From Mycobacterium tilburgii (GTDB lineage: Bacteria > Actinomycetota > Actinomycetes > Mycobacteriales > Mycobacteriaceae), in NCBI RefSeq assembly GCF_902168065.1, contig NZ_LR655690.1, positions 186,001 to 250,000 on the forward strand: a stretch of DNA of 64,000 nucleotides. Reading direction: 5' to 3'. Position 1 is the first letter of the stretch, and the number at the start of each line of letters is the position of its first letter. Positions 37,618-47,272 of the stretch are shown piece after piece. The translations under genes were made by a program, and so were the position numbers. The notes below the pieces were generated by a model. That model saw only the letters and a list, made by a program, of their open reading frames with translations, was not told the DNA's origin and made no database searches.

Positions 37618-38046
37618 ATGACCGACGAACCTGCCGTCGTACTGTCCGAGGACGAGAGCTGGCGCAGGTTGGGCGGCGTCGCCCTGGGCCGGCTGGTGAC
37701 CAGCTTCGCCGGTGAGCCAGAGATTTTCCCGGTGAACTATGTGGTGCAAAACCGAACCGTGCTGTTTCGCACCGCCGAGGGCACCAAACTGTTTTCCGCG
37801 GTAGCAAGCAACGTGGTGGTGTTCGAGGCCGACGACCACGATGCCACCGAGGGCTGGAGTGTGATCGTGCGGGGGCGCGCACGGCTGTTGCGCACCGCGG
37901 CGGAGATTGGCGAAGCCGAACGCGCCGAACTGAGACCCTGGACAGCCACGGTCAAGAAGCACTACGTGCGGGTGATCCCGACCGATATCACCGGACGCCA
38001 CTTCACATTCGGCCCCGAGCCGGATCCCCACGCCACCGTCGCCTGA
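37618..38046 (+). CDS. pyridoxamine 5'-phosphate oxidase-fold protein (Rv3129-like)
   Basis: A 142-residue protein with the split-barrel flavin/F420-binding fold. Conserved features are WRRLGGVALGRLVTSFAGEPEIFPVNYVVQNRTVLFRTAEGTKLFSAV and VVFEADDHDATEGWSVIVRGRARLL. The ATG at 37618 has GAGAGGG nearby; a GTG at 37609 is possible. M. tuberculosis Rv3129 lies next to tgs1 and belongs to the DosR dormancy regulon, and the same neighbourhood is seen here. The ligand is unknown. Confidence 0.85.
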   Translation: MTDEPAVVLSEDESWRRLGGVALGRLVTSFAGEPEIFPVNYVVQNRTVLFRTAEGTKLFSAVASNVVVFEADDHDATEGWSVIVRGRARLLRTAAEIGEAERAELRPWTATVKKHYVRVIPTDITGRHFTFGPEPDPHATVA

Positions 38047-38105
38047 CCTCGACCGAGTCTGTCAGCCGGCGAGCAACGCGTCGAGCTCGCGAGCGTCGGT
38101 GCCCG

Positions 38106-39098
38106 TCAACCGCCGGTGCATCGCCCAGGCGATCCGGCCAATGGTCCGCGCGCGTGACGCACCTTGCACCGCTTGCTGATCGCCGCCAGCCGAGCCACCG
38201 CAGCCTCGATGCCGCGGTTCAGCTCGTCGATGTCGGCCATGACGTCGTAGTCCGCCAGGATCCCGATGAACAGATCGTCGACGTAGCTGAGCATCGCAAC
38301 GGCGGTGCGCAGTTGCATGGCGATCGGCGAGACCGGGAACACACGCCGAAAAGCCCGGCACACCTGTTCGATCTCGGCCAGCGGGACCCGAGCCCCGCTG
38401 TAGCGGCGCAAATCACCGATCGAGCCGTTTAGCGGCGACACGGACGGACGCAACAGTCCGACGGCTATCTCGGTGGCGCCCACAGCCGCCCGGGCTGCTC
38501 CCGCGGCCAGCGCGGTCGACGTGTTCCACAGCCCGCTGAACACAGACAGTGGATTGACTTTGACGCAGTCTTTTTGGTCTTTTTGCCTCTTTAGAGGCCT
38601 TGATATCGCGCGCGCGAAACTATCGCCGACCCGGTCGTCGCACAGGCCGGCGAGCATGTGGGCGGCCGCAATCCCGTCGGCCATGCAGTGTTGGATTTTG
38701 GTTAGCATCGCCCAGCGGACGTCGGCGAAACCTTCGATCACCCAGATCCCCCACAACGGTCGATTGCGGTCCAGGCGTCTCGCCATCAAGTCGGCGACCA
38801 GCCGGAACAACTCCCGATCGTCACCCGGGTGCGGCAGCGCCACGCGCCGCAGGTGCCAGTCGATATCAAAGTCGAGATCCTCCACCCATTGGGGAGCGCC
38901 GAGGTCGAACGGGCGCAGCCGCAACCGCTGCGCGAACCGAGGGCAGGCGCGTATCCGTTCCGCGAACCGCGGCATCAGCGCGCTTTGGTCGGGCGCCGGA
39001 CCTTCAATGACCGCCAAGCCGCCGATCGCCATGCTGACCCGAGGGTCGGCGTCTTCGGCTTTGAGGAATCCGGCGTCGAGAGTGGTCAGGCTAGTCAT
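38106..39098 (-). CDS. tgs1: triacylglycerol synthase Tgs1 with a large internal deletion
   Basis: Tgs1 is the main dormancy triacylglycerol synthase (WES/DGAT family). Residues 1 to about 290 are normal: MTSLTTLDAGFLKAEDADPRVSMAIGGLAV, the active-site region TKIQHCMADGIAAAHMLAGL (HHxxxDG family motif, here QHCMADG), and LRRYSGARVPLAEIEQVCRAF. It then jumps to RVFPVSPIAMQLRTAVAMLSYVDDLFIGILADYDVMADIDELNRGIEAAVARLAA. About 120-130 residues of the C-terminal domain are lost in frame, giving 330 residues against 463 in M. tuberculosis. It is probably inactive or altered. DosR-like boxes lie upstream. Confidence 0.82.
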   Translation of the reverse strand: MTSLTTLDAGFLKAEDADPRVSMAIGGLAVIEGPAPDQSALMPRFAERIRACPRFAQRLRLRPFDLGAPQWVEDLDFDIDWHLRRVALPHPGDDRELFRLVADLMARRLDRNRPLWGIWVIEGFADVRWAMLTKIQHCMADGIAAAHMLAGLCDDRVGDSFARAISRPLKRQKDQKDCVKVNPLSVFSGLWNTSTALAAGAARAAVGATEIAVGLLRPSVSPLNGSIGDLRRYSGARVPLAEIEQVCRAFRRVFPVSPIAMQLRTAVAMLSYVDDLFIGILADYDVMADIDELNRGIEAAVARLAAISKRCKVRHARGPLAGSPGRCTGG

Positions 39099-39174
39099 GA
39101 TCAGCGACCTTCCGAGCTCCTTGAGGTTTACTGCAACCCGCAGTTACATCATCCTTCCTGAGGCCGGCCGCCCG

Positions 39175-39240
39175 TTAGGGCCGAAAGTCCCTTGCGGGTC
39201 GAGCGGCCCCCTCTGAAGCAATAAGGCATTGGGGCCGAAA
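39175..39240. promoter_or_regulatory. probable DosR boxes upstream of tgs1
   Basis: TTAGGGCCGAAAGTCCCTTG at 39175-39194 matches 14 of 20 positions of the DosR dormancy-box consensus TTSGGGACTWWAGTCCCSAA, best in its right half. A second partial box TTGGGGCCGAAA is at 39229-39240. In M. tuberculosis tgs1 (Rv3130c) is preceded by DosR boxes, so this is the expected place. The divergent norB remnant starts at 39260. Confidence 0.6.
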
Positions 39241-39259
39241 AGGTTTCGCTCGGCCGCCG

Positions 39260-41015
39260 ATGCCGGAAATCAGGGCCAAAGGCCGTCGAAATGGCCACTG
39301 CAGAACGTTCATCAGAAATCGTCACAACCCCCCGATCGGCAAAGGTTGGCTACAAGGCGTCGCGCTGGTCATGATCTTCGGATTTCTCGTGATGGGCATC
39401 CTGGGCCTATCGCACCTACACGACGGCGATGCCCATGCCGACCGGGTGGTCAGCGAGTCGGGCCAGACGCTGTTCACCGGGGCTGACATCACCCGCGGCC
39501 AGGAGCTCTTCCAGTCCCGCGGCCTGATGCAGTACGGGCCGGTTCTCGGGCACGGCGCCTACCAGGGTCCCGACTACACGGCCGAATATCTGCGGCTGGC
39601 CACCAACGATGTGGCCGATCAGTTGCGCGCGCAGGGTGTGGCCGATCCACGCGAGCGGGTGGTCGGCGAATTTCGGACCAACCGCTACAACGCCGACACC
39701 AAAACGCCGGTGTTCACCAACCGTCAGGCCGCGGCGTTCAACCACATCCAGGACCATTACGCCGCCTACTTCGCCGAGAACTCCACCAAATACGGCCTGC
39801 TGCCACTTCATCACGGATAAGGCGTAAATCCGTGATCTGACAGCGTTTTACGCGCGGACGGCGTGTGCGGCTGCCGCCGAACGCCCCGGGGCACAAGTAC
39901 AGCTACACCAATAACTGGCCGGCCGAGCCGCGCGTAGACAACGGACCTACCGCCCGAATGATCGTGTGGTCGGCGTTGTCGCTTGTCGCGCTGCTGGGCA
40001 GCATCGGGGTCATGTTCGCCGTCTACGGGCGATGGAGTCAGCAGGTCGGCTGGCACAGCGCCGAGGCGTCGAACCTGTCGTTTCGCCGGCCCGGCGAGGT
40101 CAGCCTGACACCAGCGCAGCGGGCCTGCATCTGTTTCTTCGAGGTCGTGTCGGTGCTGTTCCTGGCCCAGACGCTGTTGGGCGCGGCGGCCGAACACTAC
40201 CGCGCGGATCTGTCGACGTTTTTCGACCTGGATCTGGCCCGGGTGCTGCCCTACAAGCTGGCCCGCACCTGGCACCTGCAGCTGTCTTTGTTCTGGACCG
40301 CCGCGGCATTCCTCGCCGGCATTTTCCTGGTGCCATTCATCTCCCACCGCGAACCGAAACACCAGGGGTTACTCGCCTACCTGCTGTTGGGCGCCGTCGC
40401 GGTGGTGGTGGGCTTGCTGAGCTGTGAGGCGCTATCTACCTACGGCGTGATCCCGCACGGCTACCTCTCCCAGCAGTGGGAATATTCTCGACCTGCCGCG
40501 GCTGTGGCAGATCCTGCTGATCGTCGGGCTGTTCGCGTGGATCGTGGTCATCTGGCGCGGCATGCGCACGAGGCTCAAGGGCGAGTCGAAGATGAACATG
40601 CCTTGGTTGTTCTTCATTCTCCGGGCTGGCGATCCCGGCGTTCTACACGGTGGGGCTGCTGGCCGGCAGTGATACGCATTTCACCGTCGCCGACTTTTGG
40701 CGGTTCTGGGTGGTGCACCTGTGGGGCGAGGATTTCCTCGAGCTGTTCACCACGGTGATGGTGGCCTACATGTTCGTGTTGCTGGGTGTGGTGCGCGAAC
40801 GAATCGCGCTGGTCGTCATCTTCCTTGACGTCATCCTGTACTCGGCCGGTGGTGTCATCGGCACCATGCACCACCTGTACTTCTCGGGCACCCCGGTCGA
40901 GCACATGGCGTTAAGCGCGTTCTTCTCCGCTGCGGAGGTCATACCGCTGACCTTCCTGACCGCGGAGTCCTGGGCTTTCTTACAGCTGGGCTCGTCAGCA
41001 GTCGGGCTACGCTAA
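39260..41015 (+). pseudogene. norB: quinol-dependent nitric oxide reductase (qNor), frameshifted and missing its C-terminal third
   Basis: The start region gives HNPPIGKGWLQGVALVMIFGFLVMGILGL and the periplasmic cytochrome-like part GADITRGQELFQSRGLMQYGPVLGHGAYQGPDYTAEYLRLATNDV. A frame change near 39825 leads to NAPGHKYSYTNNWPAEPRVDN and the heme-bearing helices (AAEHYRADLSTFF, LARTWHLQLSLFWTAAAFLAG). Shifts near 40480-40640 lead to DTHFTVADFWRFWVVHLWGEDFLELFTTVMVAYMFVLL and GGVIGTMHHLYFSGTPVEHMALSAFFSAAEVIPLTFLTAESWAFLQLG. After NPFPHR, near 41030, the remaining catalytic helices are deleted. NO reduction is therefore lost. Confidence 0.85.
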
Positions 41016-41034
41016 CCCGTTCCCGCACCGCTAG

Positions 41035-41472
41035 GTGGCCGAGTTCGTTCGACCGAAACACCGGGTCATGCGGTATCGCGCACTGCCGATCGCCTGCAAC
41101 AGCTGTCCTGTCAAAGCCGATTGCATAAGCTCCGATCACGGCCGCGAGATCAGTCGCGACGTCGATCCCTGGCCGCATTCGGATGCGGGGCGATTCCATC
41201 GCGGAATCGCCTGCTGCGTCGCGGCATTGGGCATCGTGTTGCCACTGGCCACGTCGTTCGCCGATTACTCCGTGAGCGTTGTGCTCGTGTTGGCGGCGAC
41301 GATCCTGGTCGTGCTGACGCTGGGCCTGCCCCTGGCCCGCCACCTGTGGAACACGCCGTCCAACGCTCCCGAGCATCTGCCCCATCGCACCGCGATCAAG
41401 GACCAAGTCGCCACCACGATCGATCGGTATTTGACCCGCTGGTACGCTGGGACGGAAAGAAGGACGAGTCAC
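41035..41472 (+). pseudogene. fragment of a putative membrane protein with a cysteine motif
   Basis: [54 protein letters not shown], then two hydrophobic helices ([19 protein letters not shown] and [20 protein letters not shown]) and [44 protein letters not shown] could bind a metal cluster. The N-terminus is lost at the junction with norB, and the end is probably frameshifted. Function is unknown. Confidence 0.5.
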
Positions 41473-41473
41473 A

Positions 41474-42270
41474 ATGCCCGGAGTAGCAATCGCGGTGGCC
41501 GTCGGCGTGATCATCGTCCTGGCCGTCCTCGCGGGGTGGTCGCTGGCGGTATTGCGCGAGTACGAGCGCGGCGTCGTGTTCCGTATGGGCCACGTCCGGC
41601 CGCTGTATCGCCCGGGACTTCGGCTGCTGATCCCATTGGTGGACAAGATGATTCGAGTCGATCAGCGGCTGGTGACGCTGACGATTCCGCCGGTGAGGTG
41701 ATCACACGAGACAACGTCCCGGCCCGGGTGAACGCGGTCGTCATGTTCCAGGTGGTGGATCCGCTGAAAGCAATTCTGGCGGTGGAGAATTACGTTGTCG
41801 CGACCTCGCAGATCGCGCAGACGACGTTGCGTTCGCTGCTGTGGCGTGCCGACCTCGACACGCTGCTGGCGCACCGCTAAGACCTCAACAGCGACCTGCG
41901 CACGATCATCGAGAAGATGACCGAGCCATGGGGCGTCGAGGTGCGGGTGGTGGAGATCAAAGACGTCGAGATACCCGAGTCGATGCAGCGGACGATGGCG
42001 CGCGAAGCCGAAGCCGAGCGTGAGCGCCGCGCGAAGGTCATCAATGCCCGCGGGGAGCTCCAGGCCTCCGCCGAGCTGCGTGAGGCCGCCGAGACGCTGT
42101 CGAAGAGCCCGGCGTCACTGCAGTTGCGATACCTGCAGACGCTGTTGGAGCTGGGCGCGGACCAGAACTCGACCGTGGTGTTTCCGCTTCCGGTCGACAT
42201 CATCACGCCATTCCTGCGTAACCCGGACGCACTGCGAAGCGTGGTCGACAACGTCAATCATCGCGGATGA
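41474..42270 (+). pseudogene. SPFH/band-7 (slipin-type) membrane protein, broken
   Basis: The ATG at 41474, after GAAGGACG, begins a membrane helix ([24 protein letters not shown]) and the band-7 start [47 protein letters not shown] frameshift near 41695 is followed by [53 protein letters not shown] replaces the GAA of HREDLN at 41878. The rest (DLRTIIEKMTEPWGVEVRVVEIKDVEIPESMQRTMAREAEAERERRAKVINARGE) runs to 42270. Two lesions abolish the product. Confidence 0.88.
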
Positions 42271-42294
42271 GCACGCCGTGATAGGACTGCTGGC

Positions 42295-43077
42295 ATGGGC
42301 CCCGACGACCTCACGCTGGCGATGGCGCTTGCCGACCGCGCGGACACGCTGACGCGCGACCGATTCGGTGCGCTGGACCTGCGCATCGAAACCAAGCCGG
42401 ATCTGACGCCGGTCACCGATGCCGACCGGGCGGTCGAGACCGAGCTGCGTCAGGTGCTCAGGCGGGAACGCCCCGAGGACAGCGTCGTCGGCGAGGAGTT
42501 CGGCGGAACAACGACTTTCACCGGACGGCAATGGATCATCGACCCGATCGACGGCACCAAGAACTTCGTGCGCGGTGTTCCGGTATGGGCCAGTTTGATC
42601 GCCCTGCTCGAAGACGGGGTCCCCATCGTCGGCGTGGTGAGCGCGCCGGCGCTGCAGCGCCGCTGGTGGGCCGCGCGCGGCCGGGGTGCCTTCGTCTTCG
42701 TCGACGGCGCGTCGCCACGTTCGCTGTCGGTTTCCTCGGTGGCAGAACTGAATTCGGCGAGCTTGTCATTCTCCAGCCTGTCCGAGTGGACCGAACGCGG
42801 CTTGCGGGACGGCTTCCTGGAACTGACCGACGCGGTCTGGCGGGTGCGCGCCTACGGCGATTTCCTCTCGTACTGCTTCGTCGCGGAGGGCGCTGTCGAC
42901 ATCGCCGCCGAACCGGAGGTATCGGCGTGGGACCTGGCCGCACTCGATGTCCTGATACGTGAGGCCGGCGGACGATTCACCGGCCTGGACGGTGTCCCGG
43001 GACCGCACCAAGGCAGCGCCGTCGCGACAAACGGCCTGCTCCACGACGGCGTCCTGGACAGCCTGGGTGTGAATTAG
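42295..43077 (+). CDS. hisN: histidinol-phosphatase HisN (inositol monophosphatase family, Rv3137-like)
   Basis: HisN dephosphorylates histidinol phosphate, the penultimate step of histidine synthesis. It has 260 residues with the metal-dependent phosphatase motifs GEE (66-68), DPIDGTKN (83-90) and the late SAWDLAAL (about 210). Residues TDADRAVE (41-48) precede them as usual. It matches M. tuberculosis Rv3137, which lies in the same place just before fadE24. The frame is intact, starting at ATG 42295. Confidence 0.93.
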   Translation: MGPDDLTLAMALADRADTLTRDRFGALDLRIETKPDLTPVTDADRAVETELRQVLRRERPEDSVVGEEFGGTTTFTGRQWIIDPIDGTKNFVRGVPVWASLIALLEDGVPIVGVVSAPALQRRWWAARGRGAFVFVDGASPRSLSVSSVAELNSASLSFSSLSEWTERGLRDGFLELTDAVWRVRAYGDFLSYCFVAEGAVDIAAEPEVSAWDLAALDVLIREAGGRFTGLDGVPGPHQGSAVATNGLLHDGVLDSLGVN

Positions 43078-43094
43078 TTAACAACTACACTTTA

Positions 43095-43112
43095 TCTTAC
43101 TCGATAGTAGGA
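43095..43112. promoter_or_regulatory. imperfect palindrome upstream of fadE24
   Basis: TCTTACTCGATAGTAGGA has arms TCTTACT and AGTAGGA (6 of 7 complementary) around CGAT, in an A/T-rich stretch 43 bases before the fadE24 start. Its size and symmetry suit a TetR-type operator, which commonly controls acyl-CoA dehydrogenase genes. No regulator can be assigned. Confidence 0.4.
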
Positions 43113-43154
43113 TAGCCTTCTGTCGGCAATGCCCCAACTACAGAGGCTGCTCAA

Positions 43155-44561
43155 ATGACGGAAACGCTCTCCGGTCCGAATACCTCCGGCCCGCATGGCA
43201 AACGCCGCGGCCGCAAAACCGCCGTCGGGATGCAATCGCACAAACGCACCGGGATCGACATCACCCTGGCGCTGCTCACCCCGTTCGTCGGCCAGGAGTT
43301 TCTGGACAGATACCACCTGCGCGACCCGCTGAACCAGGGGCTACGCTACGGCACCAAGACCCTCTTCTCCACGGCCGGCGCCGCCTCCCGCCAGTTCAAA
43401 CGGGTGAAGAGCATCCGCAGCGGACCCACCGGACCCACCCGGCTCAAGTCGAGCGGCAAGGACTACTACGACCTGAGGCCCGACGACAAGCAGAAGATGA
43501 TCGTCGACACCCTCGAGGAGTTCGCCGCGGAGGTGTTGCGGCCCGCGGCGCCCGAGGCGGACGAGGCGGCGAGCTACCCGCCCGGGCTGATCGCCAAAGC
43601 GGCGGAACTCGGCATCACCGCGATCAACATCCCCGAGGACTTCGAGGGCATCGCCGCGCACCGGTCGAGCGTGACCAACGTCCTGGTCGCCGAGGCACTG
43701 GCCTACGGCGACATGGGATTGGCGCTGCCGATCCTGGCGCCGGGTGGCGTCGCCTCGGCATTGACGCACTGGGGCAGTGCCGACCAGCAGGCCACCTATC
43801 TGCCCGAGTTCGCCGGGGAGAACGTCCCGCAGGCCTGTGTGGCCATCGCCGAGCCGCACCCGCTGTTCGACCCCACCCTGTTGAAGACGACCGTGGTGCG
43901 CACGCCGAGCGGCTACCGGCTGGACGGGGTGAAGTCGTTGGTTCCCGCCGCGGCCGACGCCGAGCTGTTCATCGTCGGCGCGCAACTCAACGGCAAGCCC
44001 GCGCTGTTCATCGTTGAATCGTCCGCCAAAGGCCTGACGGTCAAACCGGATCCGAGCATGGGCATCCGTGCCGCGACCCTCGGCCAGCTGGAGCTGTCCG
44101 GTGTCGCGGTGCCGCCGACCGCCCGGCTCGGTGAGGACGAGGCCACCGACGCGGACTACTCCGAGGCGCTCGCGCTGTCCCGGTTGGGCTGGTCGGCGCT
44201 GGCCGTCGGCACCTCGCACGCGGTCCTCAACTACGTCATCCCGTACGTCAAAGAACGCGAGGCTTTCGGCGAGCCCATCGCCCGCCGTCAAGCGGTGGCG
44301 TTCATGTGCGCCAACATCGCCATCGAGCTGGACGGCCTGCGACAGATCACCTGGCGCGGCGCCGCACGCGCCGAGCAAGGGCTGCCGTTCATCCGCGAAG
44401 CGGCACTGGCCAAGCGGTTCGGTGCCGACAAGGCCATGCAGATCGGCCTGGACGGCGTGCAGCTGCTCGGTGGTCACGGCTACACGAAAGAACACCCCGT
44501 CGAACGCTGGTATCGCGACCTGCGGGCCATCGGCGTCGCCGAGGGTGTTGTCGTCATCTAG
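43155..44561 (+). CDS. fadE24: acyl-CoA dehydrogenase FadE24
   Basis: An FAD enzyme making the first double bond in fatty acyl-CoA beta-oxidation. It has 468 residues, longer than typical because of an N-terminal extension (about 1-110, with basic segments KRRGRKTAVGMQSHKRTG). The dehydrogenase part starts near DLRPDDKQKMIVDTLEEFAAEVLRPAAPEAD and ends in GGHGYTKEHPVERWYRDLRAIGVAEG. It corresponds to M. tuberculosis Rv3139. The usual catalytic glutamate is near EG in the last helix segment. It is followed after 25 bases by fadE23; both are probably one operon with the upstream palindrome as control. Confidence 0.93.
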   Translation: MTETLSGPNTSGPHGKRRGRKTAVGMQSHKRTGIDITLALLTPFVGQEFLDRYHLRDPLNQGLRYGTKTLFSTAGAASRQFKRVKSIRSGPTGPTRLKSSGKDYYDLRPDDKQKMIVDTLEEFAAEVLRPAAPEADEAASYPPGLIAKAAELGITAINIPEDFEGIAAHRSSVTNVLVAEALAYGDMGLALPILAPGGVASALTHWGSADQQATYLPEFAGENVPQACVAIAEPHPLFDPTLLKTTVVRTPSGYRLDGVKSLVPAAADAELFIVGAQLNGKPALFIVESSAKGLTVKPDPSMGIRAATLGQLELSGVAVPPTARLGEDEATDADYSEALALSRLGWSALAVGTSHAVLNYVIPYVKEREAFGEPIARRQAVAFMCANIAIELDGLRQITWRGAARAEQGLPFIREAALAKRFGADKAMQIGLDGVQLLGGHGYTKEHPVERWYRDLRAIGVAEGVVVI

Positions 44562-44586
44562 CTTCTTTACTAGCGAAAGACCTGTC

Positions 44587-45795
44587 ATGGCAATCAATCT
44601 GGAACTTCCCCGCAAGATGCAAGCGGTGATCGACAAGGCGCACCAGGGTGCCGCCGAAATGATGCGCCCGATCGCACGCAAGTACGACGAGCACGAGCAC
44701 GCCTACCCGGTGGAGCTGGACACGCTGGCCAGTCTGTTCGAAGGGGCCGCCGCGTCCAACGCGGTGGGGCTGGCCGGGGCCGAAGCGTTCCGCAGCAGCG
44801 AGAGCAAGGAAGAAAACCGCAACGGCTCCAACATGGCGGCGGTGCTGCAGACCATGGAGGCCAGCTGGGGTGACGCCGCGATGATGCTGTCGATGCCCTA
44901 TCAGGGCCTGGGCAACGCGGCGATCAACGGCGTGGCCACCGACGAGCAGCTCAAGCGGCTGGGCCGGGTGTGGGCCGCGATGGCCATCACCGAACCGAGC
45001 TTCGGCTCCGATTCGGCCGCCGTGTCCACCACGGCCAAGCTGGACGGCGACGAGTACGTCGTCAACGGCGAAAAGATCTTCGTGACAGCGGGTTCACGGG
45101 CCACCCACATCGTGGTGTGGGCGACGCTGGACAAATCGCTGGGCCGTCCCGCGATCAAGTCGTTCATCGTGCCGCGCGAACATCCCGGCGTCACCGTCGA
45201 GCGGCTGGAGAAAAAGCTCGGCATCAAGGGCTCCGACACCGCGGTGATCCGCTTCGACAATGTGCGGATACCCAAGGAAAACCTGCTGGGCAATCCCGAA
45301 ATCGAGTCGGGCAAAGGATTTTCCGATGTTATGGAGACGTTCGACAACACCCGTCCGGTCGTGGCGGGCATGGCCATCGGGATCGCCCGGGCCGCACTGG
45401 AAGAGTTACGCAAGATTCTAACCGAGGCCGGGCTGGAGATCTGCTACGACAAGCCCGCCCACGCTCAGAGCGCTCCGGCGGCGGAGTTTTTGCGCATGGA
45501 GGCCGACTGGGAGGCCAGCTACCAGCTGACCCTGCGCGCGGCCTGGCAGGCCGACAACAAGATCCCCAATTCCAAAGAAGCATCGATGGCCAAGGCCAAG
45601 GCCGGCCGTATGGGCACCGACATCACACTCAAGGCCGTCGAATTAGCCGGCACCACAGGCTATTCGGAGCAAACGCTGTTCGAAAAGTGGGCGCGCGATT
45701 CGAAGATCATGGACATCTTCGAAGGCACCCAGCAGATCCAGCAGCTCGTGGTCGCCCGCCGCTTGCTCGGCCTGTCGTCCGTCGAGCTCAAATAG
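44587..45795 (+). CDS. fadE23: acyl-CoA dehydrogenase FadE23
   Basis: The second acyl-CoA dehydrogenase of the pair, 402 residues, matching Rv3140. Landmarks are WAAMAITEPSFGSDSAAVSTTAKLDGDEYVVNGEKIFVTAG (flavin/substrate region, about 140-180), KLGIKGSDTAVIRFDNVRIPKENLLG, and the C-terminal GTTGYSEQTLFEKWARDSKIMDIFEGTQQIQQLVVARRLLG, whose EGTQQIQ carries the catalytic-site glutamate. The ATG at 44587 follows GAAAG. Its stop overlaps the convergent aldo/keto reductase remnant. Confidence 0.95.
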   Translation: MAINLELPRKMQAVIDKAHQGAAEMMRPIARKYDEHEHAYPVELDTLASLFEGAAASNAVGLAGAEAFRSSESKEENRNGSNMAAVLQTMEASWGDAAMMLSMPYQGLGNAAINGVATDEQLKRLGRVWAAMAITEPSFGSDSAAVSTTAKLDGDEYVVNGEKIFVTAGSRATHIVVWATLDKSLGRPAIKSFIVPREHPGVTVERLEKKLGIKGSDTAVIRFDNVRIPKENLLGNPEIESGKGFSDVMETFDNTRPVVAGMAIGIARAALEELRKILTEAGLEICYDKPAHAQSAPAAEFLRMEADWEASYQLTLRAAWQADNKIPNSKEASMAKAKAGRMGTDITLKAVELAGTTGYSEQTLFEKWARDSKIMDIFEGTQQIQQLVVARRLLGLSSVELK

Positions 45796-46525
45796 CGAGG
45801 TCGTTCAGCTGCCGCAACGTGTCGTCGTCGAGCTCGATCGACGCGAGCCGGCGTGTGCCCGAGTCGCTGGGCGGCACGCTGCACCACCTCGTGATTCAGG
45901 ACCGGGTTCGGCTGCACGAACGCCGCTCCCAGCGGGAAGAACGGGACGAACGCGATCTTGCGGCGGGTGCACTCTTCGAGCACCGCGGCCGACCCCCGCT
46001 CCAAGAGGTTGAAAGCGTTTTGAACACAGACGATTCGGTGCGCTCCAACGCATGCAAAAGGTGTTCGCGGTTGATGCTGCTCAACCCGATGCCGCCGATC
46101 AATCCCTCGTCGCGGGCGACGATCATGGTCGAGAGCTGCTCGTCGAACAGCTCGTCGGGCCCCTCGCTCTCGAACAGGTGCAGGTTGACGGCGGCCAACT
46201 GGTCGACCCCGAGCGTCGCCAGATTCGTCTCGATATCGCAGCGCAGATCGGCCGGCTCACTAACGGGCAGCCATCCACCGGCCTCATCGCGCCGGACGCC
46301 GACCTTGCTCACCAGCGCCGGGTTCTGCGGGTAGGGGTGCAGCGCCTCGCGAATCAGTTGGTTGGCGACGTCGGGACCGTAGAACTGCGCGGTGTCGATG
46401 TGGTCGACGCCCCGTTCGATAACGCGGCGCAGCACCGCGATCGCCTCGTCATGATCGCGCGGCGGGCCCATCACACCCGGACCAGGCAATTGCATGGCGC
46501 CAAAGCCAATGCGGGCGACCGGCAC
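45788..46525 (-). pseudogene. aldo/keto reductase, frameshifted, N-terminus trimmed
   Basis: VPVARIGFGAMQLPGPGVMGPPRDHDEAIAVLRRVIERGVDHIDTAQFYGPDVANQLIREAL is the start of an AKR barrel; the catalytic Asp and Tyr are in DHIDTAQFYG. It continues KVGVRRDEAGGW, VNLHLFESEG and IGGIGLSSINREHL. After a shift near 46010, VLEECTRRKIAFVPFFPLGAAFVQPNPVLNHEVVQRAAQRLG follows, then LASIELDDDTLRQLNDLAI to 45788. Two or more frame lesions. The N-terminal start is fused to a CoA-transferase fragment on the other strand. Confidence 0.8.
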
Positions 46526-46532
46526 CTTAACG

Positions 46533-47272
46533 GTTTTCCCGGCGGACCGCCGCCGCGGCTGGCCCTTTCGTTGGGCGACACCCTGGCCGGCCTGTTCGGC
46601 GCGCAGGGCGCGATGGCCGCGCTGTACCGCCGCAGCGTGACCGGGCGGGGCCAGGTCGTCGACGTCGCGCTGACCGAAGCATGTTTGGCCATCCAGGAAT
46701 CCACGATTCCCGACTACGTCGTCGGCGGTGTGGTACGCGGGCCGTCGGGCACCCGGCTGGACGGCATCGCACCGTCCAACATCACCGCAGCGCCGACGGA
46801 TCCTGGGTGGTGATCGGCCGCCAACCAAGACACCGTGTGCGCCCGGCTATCCGCGGCGATGGGCCGCCCAGAGCTGGCCGGCGACGACCGGTTCGCCACG
46901 CAAGCCGCGCGCGGGCGCAACCAAGACGAGCTCGACAAGATCATCAGCGCCTGGGCCGCCGAGCGACAACCAGCCGACATCGTCGAAACTCTCAGCGCCG
47001 CCGGCGTGACCGCCTGCCCCATCAACACCGTCGCGGAGGTCGTCAACGACCCGCAGCTGCGGGCGCGCAACATGCTGGTCGAGCACTACGACGAACGCCT
47101 CGGACACAATGTCCTTGGTCCCGGGGTGGTTCCGGTGTTGTCGAAGACGTCGGGCACCGTCCGCCACGCCGGGCCGGCCCGCCCCGGACAGCACAACGAC
47201 GACGTGTACTGCGGCCTGCTCGGCAAGTCCACCGCGCAGCTCGACCAGTGGCGCGCGGAAGGGGTGCTATGA
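46533..47272 (+). pseudogene. CaiB/BaiF (family III) CoA-transferase, N-terminus deleted and frameshifted
   Basis: PPPRLALSLGDTLAGLFGAQGAMAALYRRSVTGRGQVVDVALTEACLAIQESTIPDYVVGGVVRGPSGTRLDGIAPSNI is the centre of a family III CoA-transferase. After a stop and shift near 46812, CARLSAAMGRPELAGDDRFATQAARGRNQDELDKIISAWAAERQPADIVETLSAAGVTACPINTVAEVVNDPQLRARNMLVE follows to the end at 47272. The first third with the catalytic aspartate is gone. Its stop overlaps the next gene by ATGA. Confidence 0.82.

Noticed and set aside
37138..38046. A 302-codon plus-strand frame containing the PNPOx-fold protein
   Set aside because: Its first half is antisense to the small membrane-anchored protein; the real gene starts at 37618.
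38473..39216. A long plus-strand frame opposite tgs1
   Set aside because: It has no motifs and mirrors the tgs1 coding sequence.
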